Made by a program: the position numbers and the translations under genes. 64,000 bases of DNA from Duganella sp. 1224 (GTDB lineage: Bacteria; Pseudomonadota; Gammaproteobacteria; Burkholderiales; Burkholderiaceae_D), in NCBI RefSeq assembly GCF_013408245.1, contig NZ_JACBYS010000001.1, positions 1,426,001 through 1,490,000 of the forward strand, given 5' to 3'. Numbering within the stretch: the first letter of the stretch is position 1; each line of letters opens with the position of its first letter. Below the pieces are notes generated by a model, which was not told the DNA's origin, ran no database searches, and saw nothing but the letters and a program-made list of their open reading frames with translations. Below are positions 17,745-28,501 of this stretch, piece after piece.

Positions 17745-19755
17745 GCGTGGACTCCTTGTATAGCGGCAGCGTGATGCGGAAGGTCGTTCCTTGGGATGGC
17801 GCGCTGGCCACCTGCAACTGGCCGCCGATTTCGCGCAGATATTCGCGGCTCTCGAACACGCCAATGCCCATGCCGGCCGCCTTGGTGGAGACAAAGGGCT
17901 GGAATAGCCGCTCGCGCATGAACTGCTCGCTCATGCCATGACCGGTGTCCGACAGTTCGATCACCGCTGCGCCGCCGGCCGCGTCCAGGCGCACCGCGAC
18001 CTGGCCAGAGCGCGGCGTCGCCTCGACCGCGTTCTGTATCAGGTGACCGATGACGCGTTCCAGCCGCTGGCTGTGCGCCAGTACGGTCAGGCCGGCGGCG
18101 CGCAGGTCCAGCGAGGGCCGCGGCTCGCTGCTGGCGTGCAGCCGCACGGCGCGCACCAGCAATTGGTCGAGTTGCAGCGGCGCGACGGCATCGGGTGCGT
18201 CATCGCGGCGCAGCTTCAGCAGCAGATGCTTCATTTTGCCCAGCGAATGCGACAAGGTTTGCAGCATGTCTTCCTGGAAGGCGGGATTGGCCTTGTGCTT
18301 TTCCGCGTTCGCCAGCAACAGCGAGAGTTGTGACACGAGGTTTTTCAGGTCATGCACAATGAAGGTCGACATGCGGTTGAAGGATTCGAACTGCCGCGCG
18401 ACCGACAGGCTATCGGCGGAGGCGCGATGCGCCAGATAGCTGGCGGCCTGGCTGCCGGCGATTTTCAGCACGTCGCGCACTTCCCAATTCAACTGAAAGG
18501 CCGTGCGCGGCGGCGCCAGGCAAATGAAACCGAACAGCCGCCGGTCCAGCATCAACGGCACCACCAGCCACACGCCCTCTGCCCAGGCGGGTGGCGGCAG
18601 ATGGTCGTAGCGGGCCGGATGTCGCTGCCACTCCGGCAATTCGATCACCCAGCCTCGGTCGGACAGTAAATGGCACAGCGCGCCCTCCGGGCTTTCTTCG
18701 GCAGCCGGCAGCGGCATGTTCCAGCGCGTGACGGACCGGTATAGATCATCCTCGCGCCGCAGCCAGAGCATGCCGGCCGGGCTTTCCACCAATGCCGCCA
18801 TGGCCTGAATGGCGCGCTCGGACAGTCCACCGGCATCGTCGGCAAGCGCGCGCGTGACGCGCTGCCACTCTTCGCGATAATCGTAGCGTCCCTGGTAGAA
18901 ATGCTTGCCGATAAAGAGCTTGAGCCGGGCGCGCATGGCGCCGGAAAACAGCACCGCCACCAACAGCAGCGCCGCGCCGCACAGACAGGCCAGTTGCATC
19001 AGCGCGCCCCAGGCGCCGCCCACGTAGCGCAGATACCAGGCGCTGGCGGCCATCGTCATCAGGTACATGGCCGCGCCGAGCAGCGCGGCCGAATGGAACA
19101 TGATCTGGCGCGACAGCCGTAGTGCCGGCGTCCAGGCGGGACCGCGCGCCATGGCGATCGCCAGCAGCGGTGCACTCAAGGCGTTGACGATGCCGCGCGC
19201 CGCCCAGATATCCGGATTCAGCCGGCGCAGCAGCATGGCGTCGCTGTACAGATAAAAATCGAAGGCGAACAAGGCGCCGATGGCAAGGCAGGCAAACTTG
19301 ATGCCCCAACGCGTGTTTCGCGCCGCGCCGCGATACAGATGCTCGACCAGCAGCATCCCAAGCACCGACGACGCCAGCGGCAGGCCGGCCTGCCACAGCG
19401 GCGACAGGCCCTGGGTCGACGCGACCACCACCGCGCTCGCCGGCAGCAGCATGGCGCAGGCCAGCCAGCGCCGGTCAGCGCCGGCAAGCCGCAGCAGCAC
19501 CGCCAGCCAGATGGCGGTGCGCAGCGCATCCGCCACGCCGGCAAGCATCGTTATTCCGTCGACCTCGCCGCTCGCCGTGGCGGCGGAGAGCACCGCGGCC
19601 CACACCGCGGTGACGGCGGCGGCATGGCCCATGAGCCGGGCGTGCGGGCGCTGACGCCATCCGCGCCGCAGCAGCCACGCCGCCAGCGCGGCAAACGCCA
19701 ACGCCGCCACGCCATGGCTGACAGCCGCGACGGCCGGGGCGCCATCCCACGCCAT
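17716..19755 (-). CDS. prsK: PEP-CTERM system histidine kinase PrsK
   Basis: The 679-aa membrane kinase has about eight N-terminal hydrophobic helices (roughly 1-270), a GAF-like sensor region (about 290-450), the H-box FIVHDLKNLVSQL near residue 475, and a HATPase domain with the N-box NAVEATPRSG and the G1 box SDTGHGM. This is the layout of PrsK, partner of PrsR. The start ATG overlaps the stop of the sugar transferase gene by 1 bp (TGATG), so the order transferase-prsK-prsR is one operon and the initiating enzyme of the polymer is expressed with its own regulators. Confidence 0.93.
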   Translation of the reverse strand: MAWDGAPAVAAVSHGVAALAFAALAAWLLRRGWRQRPHARLMGHAAAVTAVWAAVLSAATASGEVDGITMLAGVADALRTAIWLAVLLRLAGADRRWLACAMLLPASAVVVASTQGLSPLWQAGLPLASSVLGMLLVEHLYRGAARNTRWGIKFACLAIGALFAFDFYLYSDAMLLRRLNPDIWAARGIVNALSAPLLAIAMARGPAWTPALRLSRQIMFHSAALLGAAMYLMTMAASAWYLRYVGGAWGALMQLACLCGAALLLVAVLFSGAMRARLKLFIGKHFYQGRYDYREEWQRVTRALADDAGGLSERAIQAMAALVESPAGMLWLRREDDLYRSVTRWNMPLPAAEESPEGALCHLLSDRGWVIELPEWQRHPARYDHLPPPAWAEGVWLVVPLMLDRRLFGFICLAPPRTAFQLNWEVRDVLKIAGSQAASYLAHRASADSLSVARQFESFNRMSTFIVHDLKNLVSQLSLLLANAEKHKANPAFQEDMLQTLSHSLGKMKHLLLKLRRDDAPDAVAPLQLDQLLVRAVRLHASSEPRPSLDLRAAGLTVLAHSQRLERVIGHLIQNAVEATPRSGQVAVRLDAAGGAAVIELSDTGHGMSEQFMRERLFQPFVSTKAAGMGIGVFESREYLREIGGQLQVASAPSQGTTFRITLPLYKESTHGQEQAAGG

Positions 19756-21128
19756 CAGCGTCCGCCCTTGCCGAACAGGACCACCTGCACCGTGTCCACC
19801 AGTATCAGCAGGTCCAGAAACAAGCTGTTATTCTTCACATAATATAAATCGTATTGCAGCTTGCGCAGCGCGTCGTCCACCGAGGCGCCGTAGCGGTAGC
19901 GTACCTGCGCCAGACCGGTGATGCCGGGCTTGATCCCATGCCGCACATTGTAGTACGCGATCTGCTCGCACAACTGCTCGACAAAGTAGGCCCGCTCCGG
20001 ACGCGGCCCGACAAAACTCATCTCGCCCTTGAACACATTCAGCATCTGCGGCAGCTCGTCGATGCGCAGCTTGCGGAGCCAGTGGCCGACCCTGGTCACG
20101 CGCGGATCGTCCTGCTCCGCCCATTGCGGGCGGCCATCGCGCTCCGCGTCCTGGCGCATGCTGCGGAACTTCAGCACCTGAAACAGCCGGTTATCGCGCC
20201 CCACCCGCTCCTGCCGATAGAACACCGGGCCCCCGTCCTCCATCTTGATGGCCAGCGCGGTCAGCACCATCACCGGCGCCGCCAGCAGGCCGATGGCGGC
20301 GCTGGCCACCAGATCGAACACCCGTTTGACGCAGGCGCGCAGCAGGCTCTGATCGAAGCCGCCGCCAAAAATCAGAAAACTGGGCTGCAGCGAATCGATA
20401 CGGATCTGGCAGGCCTCGCGTTCAAAAAAAGTCGCCGCATCGATCACCGGCACCCCGCCCAGCGCGCACTCCAGCAGCTGGCGCACCGGGAAGGCGCCGT
20501 TGCGGCGGTCGCCCACCGTCACCACAATTTCGTCGGCGGCGTAGCGGCGCGCCAGCGTGAGCAACGGCAGATCGGCCGGCAACAGCATGGCAGGCGGCAC
20601 GGCGCGCATCTCGCCCTGCACCGGCACGAAGCCCACCACGCGAAATGGATGAAAACCGGCGCTGCTGGCGGCCAGCTCCAGGCATTCACGCGCCAGCGGG
20701 CCGTCGCCGACGATGATCAGGCGCTGTTCCAGCATGCTGGACTGGGCGGAGGTGAATACCACCAGCCGCGCCAGCAGCACCGCGCCGCCGCCCAGCAGGA
20801 ACACCATGCTGCCCGGCCGCCCCAGGTGCGCCTGCGGCAGCAGCGCGGCCAGCAGCTGCATCAGGCAGAAACCCAGCACCAGCGCCGGCATGATCCGCAA
20901 CACGGTGCTTTTAACGTCCTCGCGCGACTGGTCATGCTGGTACATGCCCAGGGTGCCCATGCTGAACACCATTACCAGCGCGAATGTCAGCGCCGGCGCG
21001 TACAACTGGCCAGCGTCGGATAGCCAGAGCGGCGCGCTGGCGACGGCCGCCGCCAGCAATATCGACAGCTCCAGCAACAGCAGCATGAACGCTATCCTGG
21101 AGACATAATGATGAAAGATCCTGATCAC
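19755..21128 (-). CDS. XrtA/PEP-CTERM system glycosyltransferase (initiating sugar-phosphate transferase, EpsB-like)
   Basis: The 457-aa protein has four to five N-terminal membrane helices, a central CoA-binding/Rossmann-like region ([17 protein letters not shown]), and a C-terminal bacterial sugar transferase domain. That domain contains [35 protein letters not shown] and [14 protein letters not shown]. This is the TIGR03013 family of undecaprenyl-phosphate sugar phosphotransferases that start the exopolysaccharide repeat. I start at GTG 21128 (reading [12 protein letters not shown]), preceded by GGGGAG at good spacing and matching the family N-terminus; upstream in-frame starts would add 26 unrelated residues. 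Confidence 0.92.
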   Translation of the reverse strand: MIRIFHHYVSRIAFMLLLLELSILLAAAVASAPLWLSDAGQLYAPALTFALVMVFSMGTLGMYQHDQSREDVKSTVLRIMPALVLGFCLMQLLAALLPQAHLGRPGSMVFLLGGGAVLLARLVVFTSAQSSMLEQRLIIVGDGPLARECLELAASSAGFHPFRVVGFVPVQGEMRAVPPAMLLPADLPLLTLARRYAADEIVVTVGDRRNGAFPVRQLLECALGGVPVIDAATFFEREACQIRIDSLQPSFLIFGGGFDQSLLRACVKRVFDLVASAAIGLLAAPVMVLTALAIKMEDGGPVFYRQERVGRDNRLFQVLKFRSMRQDAERDGRPQWAEQDDPRVTRVGHWLRKLRIDELPQMLNVFKGEMSFVGPRPERAYFVEQLCEQIAYYNVRHGIKPGITGLAQVRYRYGASVDDALRKLQYDLYYVKNNSLFLDLLILVDTVQVVLFGKGGR

Positions 21129-21190
21129 GATAAGCTCCCCCGAAGGAGCTTTTATGATGGGAACACGCTGAAACGCCGTCTTGAGCGCCC

Positions 21191-21206
21191 ACAATCCCGC
21201 GCCCAA
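21191..21206 (-). promoter_or_regulatory. Candidate sigma54 (-24/-12) promoter for the transferase-prsK-prsR operon
   Basis: On the minus strand the sequence TTGGGCGCGGGATTGT places GG and GT exactly 10 bp apart, as in -24/-12 promoters (consensus TTGGCACG-N4-TTGC). The -12 element has GT instead of GC and the -24 block is only a partial match. It lies about 65 bp upstream of the GTG start. PrsR is a sigma54 activator, so autoregulation would make sense. The match is modest and could be chance. Confidence 0.3.
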
Positions 21207-21282
21207 AAAAGGCTTTTTATGACGGGACTATGACAAATAGTCTATAGTCATGGTTCATTTACCTTCACGTAACGACGTAATC

Positions 21283-22893
21283 ATGAAATTTGATGTTGCA
21301 ATTGTCGGCAGCGGATTGGCCGGCCTGTCGGTCGCCCTGCATCTCGCCGAGACGCGGACCGTAGCGATTATTTCCAAACGCGCGCTGAAGGATGGCGCCA
21401 GCAACTGGGCCCAGGGCGGCATCGCCGCCGTGCTGGACTCCGGCGACAGCCACGCGCAGCACATCGAAGACACCCTGATCGCCGGTGGCGGCCTGTGTGA
21501 CGAAGGCGCCACCCGCTACATCGTGGAACACGGCCGCGAAGCGATCGAATGGCTGATCGAGCAAGGCGTGCCCTTTACCAGGGACGATTCGGCGGAACTG
21601 GGTTTTCACCTGACCCGCGAGGGTGGCCACAGCCAGCGCCGCATCATCCACGCCGCCGACGCCACCGGCAACGCGGTGCAGACCACGCTGGAAGAAAAAG
21701 TCCGCGCCCACCCGAACATCACGCTGTTCGAACACCACTGCGCGATTGACCTGATTACGTCGGACAAAGTCCACCCGGTAAAGAAGAACGCACAGCCGAA
21801 GTGCTACGGCCTGTACGTGCAGGACGAGCATACCGGCCAGGTGCACACCTTTGCGGCGGAACACACGGTGATGTGTACCGGTGGCGCCGGCAAAGTGTAC
21901 CTGTACACCACCAATCCGGATACCGCCAGCGGCGACGGCATCGCCATGGCATGGCGCGCTGGCTGCCGGGTGTCAAACATGGAATTCATCCAGTTCCACC
22001 CGACCTGCCTGTACCACCCTTACGCCAAGTCCTTCCTGATCACCGAGGCGATCCGCGGCGAAGGCGGCTTGCTCAAGCTGCCGCCGGAAGCCGGCGCCGC
22101 CGCCGGCCAGCGCTTCATGCTGTCCCACGACGAGCGCGCCGAGCTGGCGCCGCGCGACGTGGTGGCGCGCGCCATCGACTTTGAGATCAAGAAGCGCGGC
22201 CTGGATTACGTTCACCTGGACATTAGCCACAAGCCGGCCGATTTCCTGATCGAGCACTTCCCCACCATCTACGCGCGCTGCATGGAGCTGGGCATCGACA
22301 TCACCAAGGAGCCGATTCCGGTGGTGCCGGCGGCGCACTACACCTGCGGCGGCGTGGTCACCGACATGCACGGCCGCACCGACCTGCCCGGCCTGTACGC
22401 GGTGGGCGAAACCGCCTGCACCGGCCTGCACGGCGCCAACCGCCTGGCCAGCAACTCGCTGCTGGAATGCGTGGTGATCGGCCGCGCCTGCGCGCTGGAC
22501 ATCACCTCCAAAGAAAAAGGCGAAGTGCCCTATCTGCCGGACTGGGACGAAAGCCGCGTCACCGACGCCGACGAGGAAGTGGTCATCTCGCACAACTGGG
22601 ATGAGCTGCGCCGCTTCATGTGGAACTACGTCGGCATCGTCCGCACCAGCAAGCGCCTGGAGCGCGCGCAGCACCGCATCGCGCTGCTGAAGGAAGAAAT
22701 CGACGAGTACTACCAGAACTTCCGCGTCTCGCACGACCTGCTGGAACTGCGCAACCTGGTGGAGGTGGCCAACCTGATCGTCAACAGCGCGCTGCTGCGC
22801 CGGGAAAGCCGCGGCCTGCACTTCAGCCGCGATTATCCGGAGACGCTGGCCAAGGCGCTGCCGACCATCCTCACGCCGCCGCGCCGCAAATGA
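21283..22893 (+). CDS. nadB: L-aspartate oxidase
   Basis: The 536-aa flavoprotein starts [20 protein letters not shown] with the GxGxxG FAD-binding motif. It continues with [21 protein letters not shown] and [11 protein letters not shown], and ends with [16 protein letters not shown] and the helical succinate dehydrogenase-like C-terminal domain. It oxidises aspartate to iminoaspartate, the first step of de novo NAD synthesis; nadA and nadC lie 1.4-4 kb away on the other strand. An upstream ATG at 21250 would add 11 residues but 21283 fits the family. It is divergent from the exopolysaccharide transferase gene and overlaps the following GNAT gene (ATGA). Confidence 0.96.
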   Translation: MKFDVAIVGSGLAGLSVALHLAETRTVAIISKRALKDGASNWAQGGIAAVLDSGDSHAQHIEDTLIAGGGLCDEGATRYIVEHGREAIEWLIEQGVPFTRDDSAELGFHLTREGGHSQRRIIHAADATGNAVQTTLEEKVRAHPNITLFEHHCAIDLITSDKVHPVKKNAQPKCYGLYVQDEHTGQVHTFAAEHTVMCTGGAGKVYLYTTNPDTASGDGIAMAWRAGCRVSNMEFIQFHPTCLYHPYAKSFLITEAIRGEGGLLKLPPEAGAAAGQRFMLSHDERAELAPRDVVARAIDFEIKKRGLDYVHLDISHKPADFLIEHFPTIYARCMELGIDITKEPIPVVPAAHYTCGGVVTDMHGRTDLPGLYAVGETACTGLHGANRLASNSLLECVVIGRACALDITSKEKGEVPYLPDWDESRVTDADEEVVISHNWDELRRFMWNYVGIVRTSKRLERAQHRIALLKEEIDEYYQNFRVSHDLLELRNLVEVANLIVNSALLRRESRGLHFSRDYPETLAKALPTILTPPRRK

Positions 22894-23429
22894 TCTCGGT
22901 CCGCCACGCCACGCCGGCCGACATTCCGGCCATGGAAGCGCTGATCGCGCGTTCCGGCATCGCGCTTAGCGCGGGCTTTTACACGCCCGCGCAGGCGCAG
23001 GCCGTAACGCGTTACGTGTTTGGCGTGGATACGCAACTGGTGGCGGATCAGACCTATTTCGTCATTGAGAAGGATGGCCAGCTGGCCGCTTGCGGCGGCT
23101 GGAGCAAGCGCAGCACGCTGTTCGGCGCCGACCGCACCAAGAAAGGCGCCGATCCGCTGCTCGATCCGGCCACCGAGCCGGCCCGCATCCGCGCCTTCTT
23201 CGTCGATCCGTCGGCGGCGCGGCAGGGACTGGGGCGCATGCTGCTGCAGCACTGCGCCGACGCGGCGGCGGCCGGCGGTTTTCACACGCTGGAACTGGCG
23301 GCCACCATGCCGGGCGTGCCCTTGTACCAGGCGTGCGGCTTCGAGATCGTCGAACCGATCGAGATCTCGCTGCCGGGCGAGGTGCGGGTGCCGCTGGCAA
23401 AGATGCGCAAGTCGATCAGGGCAGCGTAA
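22890..23429 (+). CDS. GNAT-family N-acetyltransferase
   Basis: The 179-aa protein starts [20 protein letters not shown], a textbook GNAT N-terminus. It has the acetyl-CoA pyrophosphate-binding segment around [20 protein letters not shown] (Q-x-x-G-x-G/A pattern) and the C-terminal strand [13 protein letters not shown]. The ATGA overlap with nadB suggests co-translation. The substrate is unknown; the pairing with nadB is suggestive but not informative on its own. Its last 14 bp overlap the convergent solute-binding protein gene. Confidence 0.9.
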   Translation: MISVRHATPADIPAMEALIARSGIALSAGFYTPAQAQAVTRYVFGVDTQLVADQTYFVIEKDGQLAACGGWSKRSTLFGADRTKKGADPLLDPATEPARIRAFFVDPSAARQGLGRMLLQHCADAAAAGGFHTLELAATMPGVPLYQACGFEIVEPIEISLPGEVRVPLAKMRKSIRAA

Positions 23430-24195
23430 CGCCGTAGCGGCGCGCCAGCTTTTGCAGCTCGCCGTTGCGTTTCATTTCCAGCAGCAGCTTGTCCATCTGC
23501 GCCGGCATCTCGCGATGGCGCGGCGTCAGTGGATAGGCAAAGTAAGCATTCTGCACGTCGATCAACGGCGCCAGCGCCAGCAACTTGTCCTGCAGGCCGA
23601 GCGCCGCGATGACGGGATCGGTATCGCGCCGATTGGTGGCAAACATCTCCACATGGCCGATGACCAGCATCTTCAAGCCGCTTTCCACCGAATTGGCAAC
23701 GCTGATCGTCAACCCGGGTTGCGCCTCGGCGAAGGTGGGGCCGTAGCTCCAGCCATTGAGCGTGACGATGCGCCGCCCCTTCAACATGCCATAATCGCCT
23801 TCCCAGATCGGCATGCGGTCGGCGCGCACGTAAAACGCCACCTGGTCCTGGAAGAAGGCCTGGCCGCTGAAGCGCATGGTGCGTTGCCGCTCCGCCGATT
23901 TGTAGGGCCCGACCAGCACATCGGCCTTGCCGGTGTTGACCAGCTCCTGCGCACGCCGCCAGGGATAGATGTCGAAGCGCAGCTGGTAGCCGTAACGCTT
24001 TGCGAACAGGCGCAGAAGGTCCGCGCCCATGCCGGCAAATTCGCCGTCGCCGCGTTGTTCGTAGATACTTTCAAAACGGGTTCCCACCACCAGCAGCTCA
24101 CGCGCGGCCTGAGGGCGGGCAAAAGATGATAGCGGCACGGCGCCCAGCGCCATGCCGCACAAGCCAGTCAAACAAAGCCGACGTGCTCTCCGCAA
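23416..24195 (-). CDS. Periplasmic substrate-binding protein (SBP_bac_3 family)
   Basis: This 259-aa protein has a signal peptide (MRRARRLCLTGLCGMALG...) and a bilobal solute-binding fold: RELLVVGTRFESIYEQ, GMGADLLRLFAKRYGYQLRF, WRRAQELVNTGKADVLVGPY and a C-terminal [20 protein letters not shown]. This is the family of amino-acid-binding proteins. No permease or ATPase gene is adjacent, so it may serve a distant transporter or act as an orphan receptor. It sits 51 bp upstream of nothing related on its own strand: nadC precedes it with a 51-bp gap. Confidence 0.82.
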   Translation of the reverse strand: MRRARRLCLTGLCGMALGAVPLSSFARPQAARELLVVGTRFESIYEQRGDGEFAGMGADLLRLFAKRYGYQLRFDIYPWRRAQELVNTGKADVLVGPYKSAERQRTMRFSGQAFFQDQVAFYVRADRMPIWEGDYGMLKGRRIVTLNGWSYGPTFAEAQPGLTISVANSVESGLKMLVIGHVEMFATNRRDTDPVIAALGLQDKLLALAPLIDVQNAYFAYPLTPRHREMPAQMDKLLLEMKRNGELQKLARRYGVTLP

Positions 24196-24246
24196 GCGGG
24201 TCTCCCCTGCCGGACCTCCGGCAACTTGCGGTTCATTCTACGCGGA

Positions 24247-25116
24247 TTATCCCACGATGCGCAAAGAATAATCGGTGGCCCGGATATCCTTGGTCAGGCT
24301 GCCGATGGAAATACGGTTCACGCCGGTTTCGGCGATGGCACGCACGGTATCGAAATTGATGCCGCCGGACGCCTCCAGCAGCGCGCGGCCGGCGTTGATC
24401 ACCACCGCCTCGCGCATCATGTCGGTGTTGAAGTTATCCAGCAGGATGGAGACGGCGCCCGCGTCCAGCGCTTCCCTCAACTCGTCCAACGATTCCACTT
24501 CCACCTGAATCGACACGCCCTTGTTCAGGGCCTTGGCCGCCAGCACCGCGTTGGTGATGCCGCCGGCCGCCGCGATGTGGTTTTCCTTGATGAGAATGCC
24601 GTCATACAGCGCCAGGCGCTGATTCTGGCCGCCGCCCACGCGCACCGCGTACTTCTGCGCCAGACGCAGGCCGGGCAAGGTCTTGCGCGTATCGAGGATC
24701 GCGGCGCGGGTGCCGGCGATGACGTCCACGTACTTGCGGGTGGCCGTGGCCACGCCGGACAGCAGCTGCATGAAATTCAGCGCGCCGCGTTCGGCGGTGA
24801 GAATCGCCCGCGCCGGGCCTTCGATGGTGCAGACCACGCTGTCGGCCTTCATCATGTCGCCTTCCGCGTACTGCCAGTCGATTTCGATCCCGGCCTGCAT
24901 GCAGTTCATGATGCCTTCGAACCATGGCGCGCCGCACAGCACCGCGTCCTCGCGCACGATCACGCGCGCCTTGGCGCGGCCGCCTTCCGGCACCAGCAGG
25001 CCGGTCAGGTCGCCGCTGCCCACGTCTTCCAGCAGGGCCGCCAGCAGATTGGCTTCAAATGCCGACTTCAGCGCGTCGTCGAACGGCGCGAACTTATTGA
25101 TCAGGGTACTCATCAT
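24247..25116 (-). CDS. nadC: Nicotinate-nucleotide pyrophosphorylase (carboxylating)
   Basis: The 289-aa protein shows the quinolinate phosphoribosyltransferase landmarks [43 protein letters not shown] (PRPP-binding Arg/Lys), [20 protein letters not shown] and VEVESLDEL. It converts quinolinate and PRPP to nicotinate mononucleotide. Two in-frame ATGs, at 25116 and 25113, lie on the nadA stop (ATGATG); either gives a 4-bp or 1-bp overlap. The longer open frame upstream is a shadow of nadA. Confidence 0.95.
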   Translation of the reverse strand: MMSTLINKFAPFDDALKSAFEANLLAALLEDVGSGDLTGLLVPEGGRAKARVIVREDAVLCGAPWFEGIMNCMQAGIEIDWQYAEGDMMKADSVVCTIEGPARAILTAERGALNFMQLLSGVATATRKYVDVIAGTRAAILDTRKTLPGLRLAQKYAVRVGGGQNQRLALYDGILIKENHIAAAGGITNAVLAAKALNKGVSIQVEVESLDELREALDAGAVSILLDNFNTDMMREAVVINAGRALLEASGGINFDTVRAIAETGVNRISIGSLTKDIRATDYSLRIVG

Positions 25117-26267
25117 GCAGGGCCGATCCCCGAAAACAGTTTGGCTTCCTGCGCCAGGTCCGGGCCAGGCTGCACCTTGGCCTTCCTGGCGGCGGCGAAG
25201 TCCAGCATGCGCGTGATCGAAGTCACGGCGCGCTTGCCGATGTCCGGATCGACGAAGATTTCGTTGGCGGCGCTGGCGGCCGGGTTGTCCATGTTCTCCA
25301 GCACGTCGGCCAGGTTCTGCAGGCCGTTCATCGCCATCCACGGGCAGTGCGCGCAGCTCTTGCAGGTGGCGCTGTTGCCGGCGGTGGGCGCTTCGATGAA
25401 GCGCTTGCCCGGCGCGGCGGCGCGCATCTTGTGCAGGATGCCGTTGTCGGTGGCGACGATGAAGGTGTCGCAGTCCGATTCCACGGCAGCGTTGATGATC
25501 TGCGTGGTCGAGCCGACCACGTCGGCCAGCGCCACCACGTTGGCCGGCGATTCCGGGTGCACCAGGATTTTCGCCTGCGGGTACTGGGCCTTCAGCAGTT
25601 CCAGCTCCACGCCCTTGAATTCATCGTGCACCAGGCAGGAGCCCTGCCACAGCAACATGTCGGCGCCGGTCTGCTTCTGGATGTAGGAGCCGAGATGCTT
25701 GTCCGGCGCCCACAGGATCTTCTTGCCCTGCTGGTGCAGGTGCTTGACGATATCCAGGCCTATCGACGACGTCACCATCCAGTCGGCGCGCGCCTTGACG
25801 GCGGCGCTGGTGTTGGCGTACACCACCACCGTGCGGTCGGGATGCTGGTCGCAGAAGGCGGCGAATTCGTCGGCCGGGCAGCCCAGGTCCAGCGAGCAGG
25901 TCGCGTCCAGGTCCGGCATCAGGATGCGTTTTTCCGGGCTCAGGATCTTGGCGGTCTCGCCCATGAAGCGCACGCCGGCCACCACCAGCGTCTTGGCCGG
26001 ATGGTCGCGGCCGAAGCGCGCCATCTCCAGCGAATCGGAGACGCAGCCGCCGGTTTCCTCGGCCAGGTCCTGCAGGTCGGCGTCCACGTAGTAGTGGGAC
26101 ACCAGAACCGCCTGCTTTTCCTTCAGCAGGCGCTTGATGCGTTCCTTGAGCGCGACGCGCTCTTCGGGGCTGGGGGTGGCCGGCGTGCGCGCCCAGGCAT
26201 GGGCGACGCAGCTGGCGCCGTCTTGGGGATGCTCGTACTCGACGGCTTTGATCTCGATGGCTTGCAT
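25113..26267 (-). CDS. nadA: Quinolinate synthase
   Basis: This 384-aa enzyme contains the NadA features: [36 protein letters not shown], the three 4Fe-4S cysteine regions ([10 protein letters not shown], the GSCLVHDEF segment, and [10 protein letters not shown]) and [13 protein letters not shown]. It condenses iminoaspartate from NadB with dihydroxyacetone phosphate to quinolinate. It starts 6 bp after the ybiT stop and overlaps nadC, so ybiT-nadA-nadC probably form one transcript. Confidence 0.96.
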   Translation of the reverse strand: MQAIEIKAVEYEHPQDGASCVAHAWARTPATPSPEERVALKERIKRLLKEKQAVLVSHYYVDADLQDLAEETGGCVSDSLEMARFGRDHPAKTLVVAGVRFMGETAKILSPEKRILMPDLDATCSLDLGCPADEFAAFCDQHPDRTVVVYANTSAAVKARADWMVTSSIGLDIVKHLHQQGKKILWAPDKHLGSYIQKQTGADMLLWQGSCLVHDEFKGVELELLKAQYPQAKILVHPESPANVVALADVVGSTTQIINAAVESDCDTFIVATDNGILHKMRAAAPGKRFIEAPTAGNSATCKSCAHCPWMAMNGLQNLADVLENMDNPAASAANEIFVDPDIGKRAVTSITRMLDFAAARKAKVQPGPDLAQEAKLFSGIGPA

Positions 26268-26273
26268 AGTGGC

Positions 26274-27875
26274 TTAAGCGATACCCTGGCTGGTCAGATA
26301 CTCTTCGTAGCCGCCGCGGAAATCGACGACTTCGTTTTCCTTAATCTCGATGATGCGGTTGGCCAGCGACGAGACGAATTCGCGGTCGTGCGACACGAAG
26401 ATCAGCGTGCCGGCGTATTTATCCAGCGCGATGTTCAACGACTCGATCGATTCCATGTCCATGTGGTTGGTCGGTTCGTCCAGCAGCAGCACGTTGTGAC
26501 GGCCCAGCATCAGCTTACCGTACATCATACGACCTTTCTCGCCGCCTGACAGGACACGCACCGATTTCTTCACCTCGTCGCCGCCGAACAGTAGGCGGCC
26601 GAGGATGGAGCGCACGGCCTGGTCGTCGTCGCCTTCCTTGGTCCACTTGCCCATCCAGTCGGTCAGGTTGATGTCGGTGGCGAAGTCCTCGGTCGGATCC
26701 TGCGGCATGTAGCCGACGTTGGCGTTTTCCGCCCACTTGACGGTGCCGTGGTCGGCATCCAGGCCGGTGACGTCGGCGCCGCCGATGCAGCGCAGCATGG
26801 TGGTCTTGCCGGCGCCGTTGGCACCGATGATGGCGATGCGTTCGCCCGCTTCCACCAGGATGCTGAAGTTGTTGAACAGTGTGCGGTCGTACTTCTTGCT
26901 GATGCCTTCCACTTCCACCGCCAGGCGGTGCAGCTTCTTCTCGCCTTCGAAGCGCACGAACGGATAGGCGCGCGAAGATGGCTTGATGTCTTCCACCTTG
27001 ATCTTGTCGATCATCTTGGCGCGCGAAGTGGCCTGGCGGGCCTTGGACTTGTTGGCCGAGAAGCGGCGCACGAATTCCTGCAGCTCGGCGACCTTCTCTT
27101 TCGCCTTGGCGTTGTTGGCCAGCTGCTGGTTGCGCGCCTGGGTCGATGCCAGCATGTAGTCGTCGTAATTGCCCGGGTAGATCTTCAGCGTGCCGTAGTC
27201 CATGTCCGCCACGTGGGTGCACACCTGGTTCAGGAAGTGACGGTCGTGGGAGATGATGATCATGGTGGAGTTGCGCTCGTTGAGCACATCTTCCAACCAG
27301 CGGATGGTGTTGATGTCCAGGTTATTGGTTGGCTCGTCCAGCAGCAGGATGTCCGGGTTGGAGAACAGCGCCTGCGCCAGCAGCACGCGCAGCTTCCAGC
27401 CGGGCGACACGGCACTCATCGGGCCCTGGTGCAGATCGATGCTGATGCCGACGCCCAGCAGCAGCTCACCGGCGCGCGCTTCGGCGGTGTAGCCGTCGTA
27501 TTCCGCGACCTTGCCTTCCAGCTCGGCGGCTTTCATGTAATCGTCGTCCGTGGCTTCCGGGTTGGCATAGATCGCGTCGCGTTCGGCCATCGCCGCCCAC
27601 ATCTCGGTGTGGCCCATCATCACCACGTCCAGCACGCGCATCTCTTCATACGCAAACTGGTCCTGACGCAGCTTGCCCAGACGCTCGTTCACATCCAGCA
27701 TCACGTTACCCGCCGACGGCTCCAGGTCGCCGCCGAGGATTTTCATGAAGGTGGACTTGCCGCAGCCGTTGGCGCCGATCAGGCCATAACGGTTGCCATC
27801 GCCGAACTTGACGGAGATGTTTTCAAACAGCGGCTTGGCGCCGAATTGCATCGTGATGTTTGCTGTAGAGAGCAT
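26274..27875 (-). CDS. ybiT: ABC-F family ATPase YbiT
   Basis: The 533-aa protein has two ATP-binding cassettes without membrane helices: Walker [10 protein letters not shown] near residue 37 and GANGAGKTT near 350, and Walker [12 protein letters not shown] and [11 protein letters not shown]. The inter-domain linker with [16 protein letters not shown] is also present. The sequence is close to E. coli YbiT throughout, including the degenerate first signature [16 protein letters not shown] proteins act on ribosomes to resolve stalled translation. A promoter-like TATAAT lies about 50 bp upstream. Confidence 0.94.
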   Translation of the reverse strand: MLSTANITMQFGAKPLFENISVKFGDGNRYGLIGANGCGKSTFMKILGGDLEPSAGNVMLDVNERLGKLRQDQFAYEEMRVLDVVMMGHTEMWAAMAERDAIYANPEATDDDYMKAAELEGKVAEYDGYTAEARAGELLLGVGISIDLHQGPMSAVSPGWKLRVLLAQALFSNPDILLLDEPTNNLDINTIRWLEDVLNERNSTMIIISHDRHFLNQVCTHVADMDYGTLKIYPGNYDDYMLASTQARNQQLANNAKAKEKVAELQEFVRRFSANKSKARQATSRAKMIDKIKVEDIKPSSRAYPFVRFEGEKKLHRLAVEVEGISKKYDRTLFNNFSILVEAGERIAIIGANGAGKTTMLRCIGGADVTGLDADHGTVKWAENANVGYMPQDPTEDFATDINLTDWMGKWTKEGDDDQAVRSILGRLLFGGDEVKKSVRVLSGGEKGRMMYGKLMLGRHNVLLLDEPTNHMDMESIESLNIALDKYAGTLIFVSHDREFVSSLANRIIEIKENEVVDFRGGYEEYLTSQGIA

Positions 27876-27926
27876 TGTGGGTTGAACTTTTCTGAATTAA
27901 ATCATGCCATTAGGCGGAAGCACAGT

Positions 27927-27955
27927 ATTATACAGCAGCGCTGTGAACCACTCTA
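27927..27955 (-). promoter_or_regulatory. Likely sigma70 promoter of ybiT-nadA-nadC
   Basis: On the minus strand a perfect TATAAT -10 hexamer occupies 27927-27932, 52 bp upstream of the ybiT ATG, preceded directly by TG. The hexamer 17 bp further upstream (TAGAGT, 27950-27955) is a poor -35. The surrounding DNA is much more AT-rich than the coding regions, so the match is suggestive only. Confidence 0.45.
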
Positions 27956-27995
27956 TCTCACTGCATTATTCGGTGTGTTCCGGTCCAAATCAGAT

Positions 27996-28027
27996 GCGAA
28001 AAACAGAAAACCGCCACAAGGGCGGTT
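27996..28027 (-). terminator. Rho-independent terminator of the small secreted protein gene
   Basis: Read on the minus strand, a 7-bp stem AACCGCC/GGCGGTT (28009-28027, 5-nt loop) is followed by a T-rich run TTCTGTTTTTC. It lies 30 bp after the stop codon of the gene at 28057-28329, in the right orientation to end that transcript before the ybiT promoter. Confidence 0.75.
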
Positions 28028-28056
28028 CGGCTTGGTGCTTTGCAAAACTAAACCTG

Positions 28057-28329
28057 CTAATTATTTTTTTCCTTCTCATACTTTTTTTGTAGTGACTCCT
28101 TTTCCTTCTCCTTCGCCGCTTTCTCTTTCTTTTCTTGCTCGTAACGCTCGTTCGCCTTTGAATGATCTACTCCGGGCGCGGCTCTAGTGTCCTTGTCTCG
28201 AAGCATATCTTTTTGGTAGCGCGGATCGTCTTTTACCCCTTTTAAGTTTGGGTCTTCAGACCTCTGGGCAATAGCAGCGCCACTCGTTACTAAGAGAGCC
28301 AGCACGATAAATCTTGCTATGGTCGTCAT
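28057..28329 (-). CDS. Small secreted, highly charged protein of unknown function
   Basis: The 90-aa product starts MTTIARFIVLALLVTSGAAI with a clear signal peptide ending near AIAQ. The mature part is almost entirely hydrophilic, ending in a lysine/glutamate-rich tail (KEKEKESLQKKYEKEKNN) likely to be helical. AAGGGG lies 7 nt upstream of the ATG and a terminator follows, so it looks like a complete monocistronic gene. The patch 27.9-28.5 kb is visibly AT-richer than its neighbours, which may mean recent acquisition or relaxed constraint. I do not recognise the family. Confidence 0.7.
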   Translation of the reverse strand: MTTIARFIVLALLVTSGAAIAQRSEDPNLKGVKDDPRYQKDMLRDKDTRAAPGVDHSKANERYEQEKKEKAAKEKEKESLQKKYEKEKNN

Positions 28330-28501
28330 TTCGTTCCCCTTGATGTTGGAAGGTGCAGCGCGAAGATCGCCGCACATTCACCGTAACATATGAGAATTCA
28401 GACATTTTGATATAAATTAAACAACTATCGGTCTCTTGCCGCACTAAGCGACTACTTCGACGCATCGATGAGACAAGCCCTTAGTACACACGGCGAATTA
28501 A

